Shown here: positions 1 to 6,291 of the stretch, one piece after another | Layout: each line of letters starts with the position of its first letter | Position numbering within the stretch: the first letter of the stretch is position 1 | Assembly: GCA_949288405.1 (NCBI GenBank) | Contig: CASEKM010000076.1 | Location: 1-14,630, forward strand | DNA from: an uncultured bacterium | GTDB lineage: Bacteria > Bacillota > Clostridia > Oscillospirales > Oscillospiraceae | Length of the DNA: 14,630 nt | Direction: 5' to 3' | Made by a program: the position numbers and the translations under genes | Notes under the pieces: model-generated | The model's database searches: none | The model's input: the letters and a program-made list of their open reading frames with translations, nothing else | Told to the model about the DNA's origin: nothing

Positions 1-539
1 GAGGCGATGACCCCCTCGGCAAACTGCTGCAGGTAGGGGACCGCCCGGTACTGGAACATGGGGCGGCACTCGCTGGGGGGACCGGGGAGCATGATCACGT
101 GGACCCCCTCCGCCTCAAAGGCGCAGCCGGGGGCGGAGCCCCAGTCGTTTACCAGCACGGTACAGCCCTCGGGGAGCATGGCCTGCTGGTAATTGTTCTC
201 CGTCAGGGTGCGGCCCCGCTTCCGGGCAAACTCCTCCAGGCGGCGCACCGAGTCCTCGTCCCGGTACAGCCGCTTTCCAAAGGCCTCGGCCAGCACGTTT
301 TTCGTCAGGTCGTCGCAGGTGGGGCCCAGGCCGCCGGTGGTGATGATGATGTCCGCCCGCTCCTTGGCGATGGCCACCGCCTCCCGGGCCCGCTGGGGGT
401 TGTCCCCCACCACGGTGTGCCAGTACACGTTCAGCCCCAGGGCAGACAGGCCCTGGGAGAGCATCTGGGCGTCGGTGTTGGCGATGCTGCCCAGCAGCAG
501 CTCGGTGCCCACCGACAGGATTTCCACTTTATGAGACAA
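1..539 (-). CDS. cinA: CinA-family protein, N-terminal part (cut by window edge)
   Basis: This is the N-terminal part (179 codons) of a CinA / nicotinamide-nucleotide amidase family protein; the rest lies beyond position 1. The visible part is the molybdopterin-binding-like (COG1058, MoaB/MogA-fold) domain. It shows VGTELLLGSIANTD near the N terminus, GGLGPTCDDLT near residue 70, and LPGPPSE near residue 155, all family hallmarks. Full-length members are about 410 residues and usually carry a C-terminal PncC-like amidase domain that recycles NMN; that domain cannot be seen here. I chose the TTG at 539 because a perfect GGAGG (552-548) sits 8 nt before it and the protein then begins MSHKVEILSVGTELLLG. 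An in-frame ATG at 554 overlaps that GGAGG and has no ribosome binding site of its own. The gene lies 39 nt downstream of the CpcT/CpeT-like gene, so the two may be co-transcribed. Confidence 0.93.
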   Translation of the reverse strand, partial: MSHKVEILSVGTELLLGSIANTDAQMLSQGLSALGLNVYWHTVVGDNPQRAREAVAIAKERADIIITTGGLGPTCDDLTKNVLAEAFGKRLYRDEDSVRRLEEFARKRGRTLTENNYQQAMLPEGCTVLVNDWGSAPGCAFEAEGVHVIMLPGPPSECRPMFQYRAVPYLQQFAEGVIA

Positions 540-547
540 AGGAAAGA

Positions 548-552
548 CCTCC
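548..552 (-). promoter_or_regulatory. Ribosome binding site that selects the TTG start of cinA
   Basis: GGAGG on the minus strand, 8 nt before the TTG at 539. It overlaps the alternative ATG at 554-552, so that ATG cannot use it. This supports the TTG start. Confidence 0.75.
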
Positions 553-560
553 ATTGTAAA

Positions 561-576
561 GCGCGGAAAGCCGCGC
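561..576 (-). other. Small GC hairpin between the CpcT/CpeT-like gene and cinA
   Basis: Perfect 6-bp stem GCGCGG/CCGCGC with a 4-nt loop, directly after the stop of the upstream gene (579) and before the cinA ribosome binding site. Only three T follow on the minus strand. It may be a weak attenuator or an RNA-processing or stability stem, and is unlikely to be a full terminator. Confidence 0.35.
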
Positions 577-578
577 CC

Positions 579-1145
579 TCAGTTTGTGCGTCTGTAGATC
601 AGGGGCACGTCGTAGCCGAACACCCGCTTGCCCTCCCGCTCCATGGACTCGGATACCTCCAGGCGGTCGGGGAAGAAGCGCTCAAAGAGGGTGAATTTCA
701 TAACGGGGGAGAACATGCTCTCACTGCCGCCCACCCAGCCGCCGTCCTGGAACCGGTAGAGGGCGGGGGTGAACTTCTGGGAGGGGGAGAGCTGGTCAAA
801 GGGAATCTCCGGCATGGTCTCATAGGACAAGCTCTTGGGGTCCAGACCCCGGGGCAGGTCGTAGGAGGTGAGCAGCACCCCGTCTGCCTCCTGGGTGAAG
901 CAGAACAGATGGGGGGAGGCGTTGGTGCGTCCCTGGACGGTATAGTAGCTCTCCTCCAGCAGGAAGAGGCCGGGAAAGTCCGCCGGAAGGCCGGAAATCT
1001 TCTGATTGCAGATGGTGTTCACGTGACGGGCAAAGGGAAAGGAGGTGTCTCCCGCCGCCTGGCGCTGTTCAAACTGCTCGCGGTTGTCAAAACGGCCGCA
1101 GAGCAGGTCCATAAATTCAGAGAGTGTGTGTCGGTCCATGCTCAT
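579..1145 (-). CDS. CpcT/CpeT-like (phycobiliprotein lyase fold) protein, function unknown here
   Basis: 188-residue protein without a signal peptide or membrane segment. From memory, the order of motifs resembles the CpcT/CpeT chromophore-lyase family: GRFDNREQ at residues 17-24 (family: G-x-F-x-N-x-x-Q), PFARHVNTICNQ near 40, a LLEESYY segment where the family has an EQ-aromatic motif, a mid-protein strand region, and a C-terminal charged stretch SESMEREGKRVFGYDVPLIYRR matching the family's closing 'G..vWG...gPf.f.R'. Length fits (about 190-200). In cyanobacteria these proteins attach bilins to phycobiliproteins, but nothing here suggests phycobilisomes, so a different ligand or role is likely. 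The start is the ATG at 1145, with AGGAG about 8 nt upstream; an ATG at 1139 is the alternative. It follows the terminator of the large secreted protein gene and precedes cinA by 39 nt. The family call is by eye and unsearched. Confidence 0.5.
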   Translation of the reverse strand: MSMDRHTLSEFMDLLCGRFDNREQFEQRQAAGDTSFPFARHVNTICNQKISGLPADFPGLFLLEESYYTVQGRTNASPHLFCFTQEADGVLLTSYDLPRGLDPKSLSYETMPEIPFDQLSPSQKFTPALYRFQDGGWVGGSESMFSPVMKFTLFERFFPDRLEVSESMEREGKRVFGYDVPLIYRRTN

Positions 1146-1185
1146 GGAAAATGCTCCTTTTTCAGGGAAAATTGTCCCGGGCGCG

Positions 1186-1223
1186 AAAAATTGCCCCCGG
1201 TATGTACAGTGTAATACCGGGGG
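1186..1223 (-). terminator. Rho-independent terminator of the large secreted protein gene
   Basis: Perfect 10-bp stem CCCCCGGTAT/ATACCGGGGG (1194-1203 with 1214-1223) and a 10-nt loop. On the minus strand it is followed by CAA and then TTTTT (1190-1186). It lies 22 nt past the stop codon at 1246 and before the ribosome binding site of the 188-residue gene. That gene must therefore rely on readthrough or a promoter I cannot see. Confidence 0.8.
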
Positions 1224-1245
1224 CGGGTCCCGTCAAGCGGGAATC

Positions 1246-4200
1246 TTATTTGGTGATCTGGAAGGAGCGGGTGATGGGGGCCGCCTGGTAGTTGCCGCCC
1301 AGGGTGACCACGGTCATCACATAGCGGCCCGGCTCTGTGGGCGGGGTGGTGGTGCTGGAGTACACCCGCCACTTGCTGGTGAAGCCAGAGTACAGGTAGC
1401 TGACACTCTCCTGGCTGATGGTGGTGTTCCCATTATAGGACAGGGTAGCGCCGAAGTCGAAGTTCTTGGCGTCGGCGGCGCTGATCTTGCTGCCCAGCTC
1501 CTGGTTCCAGGTGAGGTGCACCCCGGACAGGCGCATCTTCACCAGCAGGAAGCCCATGCCGAAACCGGTCTCATAGTTCTGGTTGTCGGTGACCACGGCC
1601 ACGGTGTACAGGCCGGCCCGGTTGGGGGCGCCGAAGGAGATGCGGACGCTGTCCAGGATACCGGGCATCTTGTTCACCGCCTCCAGGATCTGACCGAAGG
1701 TGCCGGTGTCGATGTTCAGCGTGTCCAGCAGCTTCAGCAGCTCCTCAGTGCCCAACAGCTCCCGCAGCTCGCCCACGGTGACGCCGTCGTTGAGCATCTG
1801 GGTGAAGCTCTTGCCCCAAATTCCCTCCACGATGGGGTCCAGAAGTTCAATGACTCCGTTGTTGTCATACCGGTCAGGCAGGTCCAGGTAGAGGGCGGTG
1901 GTCACGTTGCTGGTGATGCCGGCGTAGATGACATACTGGTCAAAGTCGTCGGCGGGGTCGGTGGTGATGAAGCCCTCAGGCAGAGCCTCGTCGGCGTAGA
2001 TGTTGTCCGAGTGTACGCTCACCTTCACAGTGGCCTTGTTTACGGTGACGGCGCCCTCCGTGCTGTCGCTGGGGCGGTAGTCGGCGTTTCCGTTAAAGCT
2101 CACCCGGATCTGCTGGTTTTCACCCGCGCCCAGTTGGGGGTAAGCGCCCAGGTTCACCCCGCCCAGGTCGTAACTCTTACCCTCCACCGGGACCCAGTTC
2201 TGGATGCCGGAGTCAATACCTCCGTCAAAGAGGACGGCGGTTCCATAATACTCGATGGTGAAGTTGTCCAGAGACAGGGTATCCTTGTTGGGGAGGGTGG
2301 AGTTCTCCCAGTCGATGACGCTGTCAAAGATGGCCTGCTTCATGACGGAGGGGTCCATGTTATAGGTGAAGGACACGCCGCTCTTGAGAGCTACGGAGCT
2401 CTCCAGGCGGTTGTCAGTAGTGGTCACATTCACAGTGACGGAGTTGCCCCGGTACTGCTGGTTCCCGGGCCAGGAGATGCGGATCTCCCACTCGCCGGTG
2501 CCGAACTTCACCAGGCCGGTAGCGTCGGTTTCGTTGAGAGGTTTAAACAGATCAAAGGTACCCGTAGGATCCGTGTTGTACTCCACGGTCATCTGGTCGT
2601 AGGGAATGTCCAGAGAATTGGAGGCCACCACGGCGTTGTAAATGGCCTGGGCGGTGGCCGCATAGTCATAGCCCTGGTCATCGGTGAACTTCATGCCCAC
2701 CTCGTAGGGGCCCTCGTTCAGGGTGAACTGGATCTGCTCCCGGTCGTTAACGGTGACGGTGGCCGTAAAAGACCCGGCCTGGTAGGCCTGAGTGCCGTTC
2801 CAGGAGAAGCGGATCGTCCAGGTACCTGCACCGAACTTCTTGAGGGCACCAAGATCGGTTGCGGAATAGTCCAGCGGCTCGTAAACTGGAACAGTATCCC
2901 CAGCTCTCGAAGCATTGTATTCGATGGTCACGTCGCCAACGCCGAGGTTCTTGTCGTTGCCCGTCACCACGGCCTCATAAATGGCCTGCTCCATGGCCTC
3001 GTAGTTGATGCTCTGGTCCTCATTGCAGACCAGGTTGACAGTGGCGGTTTCGTTGAAGGTCCAGTTGACCGCAGGCAGATCCTCGACAGTGACGGTGACC
3101 TCGAAGGACCCGGCCTGGTAATTCTGAGTGCCGTCCCAGGAGAAGCGGATTTTCCAGGTGCCGGCACCGAACTTTTTGAAGCCATCCCAATCGGTATTAT
3201 CCAGAGTTTTGTAATTGCCACGACCGGTGAGGCTGGCATCATACTCAATGGTCACGTCGCCAAAAACGAGGCCCTTGTCGTTGTCCGTCACCACGGCCTC
3301 ATAAATAGCCTGCTCCATGGCCTCGTAGTCGATGCTCAGGTCCTCGTTGCAGACCAGGCCGACGGTGACGTTATCGTTGTATTCCCAAATAACATCTGCC
3401 CGCTCGGCGATGGTGACGGTAGTCTCCTCTTGGAAACCGGAGTAGCTGCCATTACCGTCCCAGGAGATGCGGATTTGCTGGGGAGTCTCAGAGGCAGAGA
3501 TGGCGGGGTAGGTCAAAGAAATTCCAAGTGCATTCTTAATGGTTCCACCCTCCAGCGGAGCCCATTCGTGTGATCCACCGGAAATATCTTCAGACCCAAG
3601 ATAGTTTTCGGCGTAATACTCGATGGTCACATCGCCTGCGGTTAGATTGGAGGGAGTAATGGACTCCACCACAGTTTCAAAAATGGCCTCCTTCAGGGCC
3701 TCATAGTTCACCTCGTCGGCGGAGATGTAGGGCAGGGCCACTTCCTGATCTTCCTTCAGGACAATGGTACCAGCGGTTCGGTCGGTAAAGTTGACCGCGA
3801 CAGTCTCCTCACAGTCGTAGTAGCGGTCATTACCATCCCAGGAGATACGGATCACCTGCGGACCGGAAGAAATGGGATCATAGCTGCCAAGGCCGAGGAT
3901 GCTGCCGTCATCTCCCTCCAGGTTCCCGAAATCCTCGCCGTTGTAACGATATTCAATGGAGACGCCAGCAGAATTCCAATCCAGGTCCGGCGTGGTATCT
4001 GCTACCACCTCGTCCCAGATGTCCTCCCGCAGGGCATTATAGTCCACGGAGGTGTCCTCGTTGTAGGGCAGGGCCACGGTGCAACTGTCATTCAGCTTAA
4101 TCTCGCTGTTATACTTCGACTGTTTGGTCAGGGTAACCCCCTCGTCATCACCCGAGTCTTTGATCCGGACCTGATAGGGGCCATTGTCGGCATTTTGAAG

Positions 4201-4629
4201 TGGGCTAACTGTATACTCATAGGTAATAAGTAGCCACTTGTCAGACCAAGTTCCACCTTCGAATATGTCCACCCATTTGCTTTGCTCCTCGTATCCCCAT
4301 GGATCTGATTGCGAAGTTCCAAAGTACTCCCAATCCAAACTCTGGGGGGCTACATCGTCGTCGGGGTTGACCACCAGAGCCTCAAACAGGATATCCTTTA
4401 CTTCACTCTCGGTCGCGTCGCTGGGAATGACCGCTGTGCCGTTTTGCAGCTGGATCTCCTGGGCCTCCCGGCTCTCGAGCACCTCGACCTGGGCGGTCTC
4501 CTCTTCCTCGTCCCGGGAGCCAAACCAGTCCCGAATGGACCAGGCGGAGGCCCCCATGGGCATGGCCTGGAGCAGCATCAGGGTCGCCAGAACGCCCGAC
4601 ATGCCCTTGCGGAATCGTTGTTTACCCAT
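1246..4629 (-). CDS. Large secreted repeat protein (Ig-like / MBG-like repeats), no recognised anchor
   Basis: 1127-residue exported protein. A Sec signal peptide is clear: basic MGKQRFRKG, a hydrophobic stretch, then cleavage after GASA (residue 29). An acidic segment DEEEE follows. About seven tandem divergent domains come next, roughly at residues 40-170, 171-284, 285-410, 411-518, 519-630, 631-740 and 741-866. Each follows the pattern 'V.L...E...Y.A...AI...V', then 'DVTIEY', then 'IRISWDGN..Y' and closing 'TVTV'. The C-terminal 260 residues look like two MBG/Ig-like domains (ending GGNYQAAPITRSFQITK), the first interrupted by a helical LLGTEELLKLLDTLN region. I see no LPxTG motif, S-layer homology domain or C-terminal membrane segment. 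It may be released, or bound to the surface by an unknown route. The start is the ATG at 4629; the nearest AGGAGAGG is about 13 nt upstream, rather far. It has its own strong promoter and terminator, so is monocistronic. A surface or adhesion role is inference. Confidence 0.85.
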   Translation of the reverse strand: MGKQRFRKGMSGVLATLMLLQAMPMGASAWSIRDWFGSRDEEEETAQVEVLESREAQEIQLQNGTAVIPSDATESEVKDILFEALVVNPDDDVAPQSLDWEYFGTSQSDPWGYEEQSKWVDIFEGGTWSDKWLLITYEYTVSPLQNADNGPYQVRIKDSGDDEGVTLTKQSKYNSEIKLNDSCTVALPYNEDTSVDYNALREDIWDEVVADTTPDLDWNSAGVSIEYRYNGEDFGNLEGDDGSILGLGSYDPISSGPQVIRISWDGNDRYYDCEETVAVNFTDRTAGTIVLKEDQEVALPYISADEVNYEALKEAIFETVVESITPSNLTAGDVTIEYYAENYLGSEDISGGSHEWAPLEGGTIKNALGISLTYPAISASETPQQIRISWDGNGSYSGFQEETTVTIAERADVIWEYNDNVTVGLVCNEDLSIDYEAMEQAIYEAVVTDNDKGLVFGDVTIEYDASLTGRGNYKTLDNTDWDGFKKFGAGTWKIRFSWDGTQNYQAGSFEVTVTVEDLPAVNWTFNETATVNLVCNEDQSINYEAMEQAIYEAVVTGNDKNLGVGDVTIEYNASRAGDTVPVYEPLDYSATDLGALKKFGAGTWTIRFSWNGTQAYQAGSFTATVTVNDREQIQFTLNEGPYEVGMKFTDDQGYDYAATAQAIYNAVVASNSLDIPYDQMTVEYNTDPTGTFDLFKPLNETDATGLVKFGTGEWEIRISWPGNQQYRGNSVTVNVTTTDNRLESSVALKSGVSFTYNMDPSVMKQAIFDSVIDWENSTLPNKDTLSLDNFTIEYYGTAVLFDGGIDSGIQNWVPVEGKSYDLGGVNLGAYPQLGAGENQQIRVSFNGNADYRPSDSTEGAVTVNKATVKVSVHSDNIYADEALPEGFITTDPADDFDQYVIYAGITSNVTTALYLDLPDRYDNNGVIELLDPIVEGIWGKSFTQMLNDGVTVGELRELLGTEELLKLLDTLNIDTGTFGQILEAVNKMPGILDSVRISFGAPNRAGLYTVAVVTDNQNYETGFGMGFLLVKMRLSGVHLTWNQELGSKISAADAKNFDFGATLSYNGNTTISQESVSYLYSGFTSKWRVYSSTTTPPTEPGRYVMTVVTLGGNYQAAPITRSFQITK
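2740..3399 (-). repeat. Recently duplicated repeat pair inside the secreted protein gene
   Basis: Units 3399-3076 (residues 411-518) and 3075-2740 (residues 519-630) are nearly identical over most of their length, for example YEAMEQAIYEAVVT, GDVTIEY and KKFGAGTW in both. The DNA matches closely as well, including third codon positions. The other five units share only the pattern. This points to a recent tandem duplication of one domain. A sequence of insertions and substitutions around the SLTG / SRAG region distinguishes the two copies. Confidence 0.75.
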
Positions 4630-4671
4630 TTTCCGATCAAATCCTCTCCTAATTTTGTTTTGGCTTCGGAC

Positions 4672-4683
4672 TCAACAACACAT
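4672..4683 (-). other. Possible three-codon leader ORF in the 5' UTR (Met-Cys-Cys-stop)
   Basis: In the leader of the secreted protein gene, ATG TGT TGT TGA is preceded by AGGA with a 5-nt spacing. It lies inside a short GGACT...AGTCC inverted repeat. An ORF this short easily arises by chance, so this is only a note. Confidence 0.12.
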
Positions 4684-4707
4684 AAAAGTCCTGGAAAAAC
4701 CTTCTAA

Positions 4708-4735
4708 ATTATAGCATTCGAATTTGAGATGTCAA
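4708..4735 (-). promoter_or_regulatory. Near-consensus sigma-70-type promoter of the secreted protein gene
   Basis: The -35 is TTGACA (4735-4730), followed by a 16-bp spacer and -10 TATAAT (4713-4708) with an extended -10 TG one base upstream of it. The predicted start near 4701 gives a leader of about 70 nt before the ATG at 4629. A/T tracts lie directly upstream. Both hexamers are perfect matches, so a strong vegetative promoter is expected. Confidence 0.88.
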
Positions 4736-4736
4736 G

Positions 4737-4815
4737 AAAAAAGTTTGAAAAATCAAAATATTTTGCGGAAAATACGTGAAAGTAACGTGAAAAAATGAAA
4801 TAGAAACTGGAAAAA
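4737..4815 (-). promoter_or_regulatory. Phased A-tracts with an ACGTGAAA direct repeat upstream of the promoter
   Basis: A-runs (plus strand) centred near 4739, 4750, 4770, 4780, 4792 and 4813 are spaced close to one or two helical turns apart, a pattern expected to bend DNA. Within them ACGTGAAA occurs at 4774-4781 and again at 4785-4792, exactly 11 bp apart, as tandem half-sites for a regulator might be. The rest of the 4630-4979 spacer holds the promoter, the leader and the thiI terminator. I see no gene in it. Confidence 0.4.
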
Positions 4816-4884
4816 TGCAGGATGCGGCGTTCGGGCTTTCTGCTTTTTCATGCAGAAGGGAATAAATTTGCAGGCAAACGGCGG

Positions 4885-4931
4885 AAAAGAAAATGTTCGG
4901 AGAACAGATATGACATATCTGTCTCCGAACA
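4885..4931 (-). terminator. Terminator of thiI
   Basis: A long hairpin, 4894-4931: arms TGTTCGGAGA/TCTCCGAACA, one bulged A, then CAGATATG/CATATCTG around a single-base loop. This gives 18 paired bases. On the minus strand TTTTCTTTT follows (4893-4885). It lies 49 nt past the thiI stop. The plus strand also has a T-run (4937-4941) after the hairpin, so it could work both ways, although no plus-strand gene is seen. Confidence 0.85.
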
Positions 4932-4979
4932 TAACGTTTTTGGGATTTATATACATATTTGCCGGCAAGACCACGCAGG

Positions 4980-5216
4980 TTACAGGTTGACCTGCACCCG
5001 CTCGATGCCGTCCACGGCGGCCTTTACCATGGTTTCGATGTCCAAGGCCTCCTCAGCCCGCTCCACCTCGCCGGGCAGGGGCCGCAGACGGGGATGCCGG
5101 GGGGTGAAGACGGTGCAGCAGTCCTCATAGGGGAGGATGGAGGTCTCAAAGGTGCCGATCTTCCGGGCGATCTGGACGATCTCCTCCTTGTCCATGCCGA
5201 TGCAGGGGCGCAGGAT
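4980..5216 (-). pseudogene. thiI: thiI, C-terminal fragment after the frameshift
   Basis: These 78 codons continue ThiI in another frame: ILRPCIGMDKEEI, then KIGTFETSILPYEDCCTVF, then PRHPRLRPLP and a closing helix ending VQVNL. They match the conserved C-terminal end of the ThiI PP-loop domain, where the family has 'PvLRPLIGMDK.EI..iA..IGTyeiSi.PyedCCtvF.P.hP.t.p'. The piece has no start codon or ribosome binding site of its own at the junction, so it is the displaced tail of the gene at 5146-6192. Joined to residue 326 of that gene, and removing the 16-residue duplication, the total is about 390 residues, the usual length of ThiI without a rhodanese domain. Confidence 0.85.
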
Positions 5217-6192
5217 CCACCACCGCGCCGGTGCAGCGCAGCGCCTCCATGGTCTGGCTGGCCACCTGGCCCAGACACTCGCCGGTGACCAGGGCCTTGG
5301 CCCCGCAGCGGTTGGCCACCTCCTGGGCGATGCGCATCATAAAGCGGCGCATGAGGACGGTGAAGAGCTCCTCCGGGCAGGAGCGGCGCAGCTCCTCCTG
5401 GATGGCGGTGAAGGGGACCACGTGGACGGTGAGCCGCCCGGTCCAGGGGGTGAGCAGGCGGGCCAGCTCCAGCACCGTGAGCCGCCCGGTCCAGGGGGTG
5501 AGCAGGCGGGCCAGCTCCAGCACCTTCTCCTTGGCCTCCGGGGAGGTGTAGGGGTAGGAGAAGAAGTGGACCATATCCAGGGCCACCCCCCGCTTGGCGA
5601 TCATCCAGGAGGCCACCGGGGAGTCGATGCCCCCGGACAGCAGGGAGACCGCCCGGCCGTTGATGCCCACGGGCAGGCCGCCCGCCCCGGGCTGGGCCTG
5701 GGCGTGGACGTAGGCGGCGTAGTCCCGCACCTCGATAAAGACGGTGAGCTCCGGGTGGTGCACGTCCACCTCCAGGTTGTCATAGGCCTCGTGGAGCTCC
5801 CCGCCCACGTACTGGCTGAGCTGGATGGAGGTCATGGGGAAGGTCTTGTCCGCCCGCTTGGTCTCCACCTTGAAGGTCCGGGCGGCGCGCAGGTCGGCGT
5901 CCAAAAACTCCTTGGCGGTGGCTAGAATGGCGTCCTTGTCCTTCTCACAGGGCCGGGCCAGGGACAGGCTCACCACGCCGAACACCTTTTTCAGGGCCTC
6001 GTAGGCCCCCAGCACGTCGCAGCGGTCGTCCTTGGGCTCCACATAGGTGGCCGACTGGCGGGTGTATACCCGGAACTGGCCGTAGGGGTGGATGCGGCGG
6101 TGGATATTGGCCTGAAGCTTGTCCTCAAAGCTGCGGCGGTTCAGGCCCTTCAGCACCAGCTCGCCCAGCTTGAGCAGAATGATCTCGTTCAT
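5146..6192 (-). pseudogene. thiI: thiI: tRNA 4-thiouridine / thiazole sulfurtransferase, frameshifted
   Basis: ThiI activates tRNA U8 with ATP and transfers sulfur to make 4-thiouridine, and supplies sulfur for the thiamine thiazole. Residues 1-165 form the N-terminal ferredoxin-like plus THUMP region (LKLGELVLKGLNRRSFE, QLSQYVGGELHEAYDN). The PP-loop SGGIDS lies at 186-191, followed by MVHFFSYPYTSPEAKEKV and later GECLGQVASQTMEAL. After VVD (residue 326, near 5217) the frame is lost and the ORF runs on with unrelated residues to 5146; the true C terminus continues in another frame from 5216 to 4980. Typical family sequence suggests that about 8 nt encoding 'LP' and neighbours are missing. 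A 16-residue repeat is also present. The start ATG at 6192 has GAGGAA 5 nt upstream. A cysteine desulfurase gene often precedes thiI, but none does here. Either a decaying gene or sequence errors could explain this. Confidence 0.88.
5429..5524 (-). repeat. Perfect 48-bp tandem duplication inside thiI
   Basis: Two identical 48-bp copies, 5429-5476 and 5477-5524, add exactly 16 in-frame residues (VLELARLLTPWTGRLT twice) to the ATPase domain, between the SPEAKEK helix and the VHVVPF strand. Family members have one copy. The perfect identity implies a very recent event or an assembly duplication. Confidence 0.95.
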
Positions 6193-6234
6193 TGTCGTTC
6201 CTCACTTCGCTAGTATCCTGTTTTGCTTCCCCCC

Positions 6235-6263
6235 ATTATAGCGGGGGCGCTGAAAAATGTCCA
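6235..6263 (-). promoter_or_regulatory. Promoter of thiI
   Basis: The -35 is TGGACA (6263-6258), followed by a 17-bp spacer and a perfect -10 TATAAT (6240-6235). Transcription would begin near 6228, about 35 nt before the ATG at 6192. The -35 hexamer lies between the hairpin and T-run of the preceding gene's terminator. Confidence 0.75.
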
Positions 6264-6284
6264 GGGCGCGGGTCTCCCCCGCCC
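6253..6284 (-). terminator. Likely terminator of the MBL-fold hydrolase gene
   Basis: GC-rich hairpin (6264-6284, eight pairs with one mismatch, 3-nt loop) beginning just after the stop codon at 6292. TTTTT follows on the minus strand (6257-6253) after a 6-nt gap. The gap between stem and T-run is longer than usual, so termination may be partial. Confidence 0.45.
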
Positions 6285-6291
6285 CGCGGCG

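Noticed and set aside
1045..3573. An 842-codon open frame on the plus strand
   Set aside because: Antisense to the secreted repeat protein. Its apparent internal repeats are just the complement of the real repeats, and it lacks a ribosome binding site.
4838..4857. Hairpin TTCTGC/GCAGAA in the AT-rich spacer
   Set aside because: Only six pairs with an eight-base loop and no T-run. It is downstream of the much better thiI terminator and can be explained by chance.
4753..4974. A 73-codon minus-strand frame in the AT-rich spacer
   Set aside because: It spans the thiI terminator hairpin and the A-tract region, has Phe/Lys-rich content typical of AT-rich noncoding DNA, and has no convincing ribosome binding site.
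5429..5524. The 48-bp repeat considered as a CRISPR or mobile-element repeat
   Set aside because: There are only two abutting copies with no spacer, inside a conserved gene and in frame. This is a simple tandem duplication.
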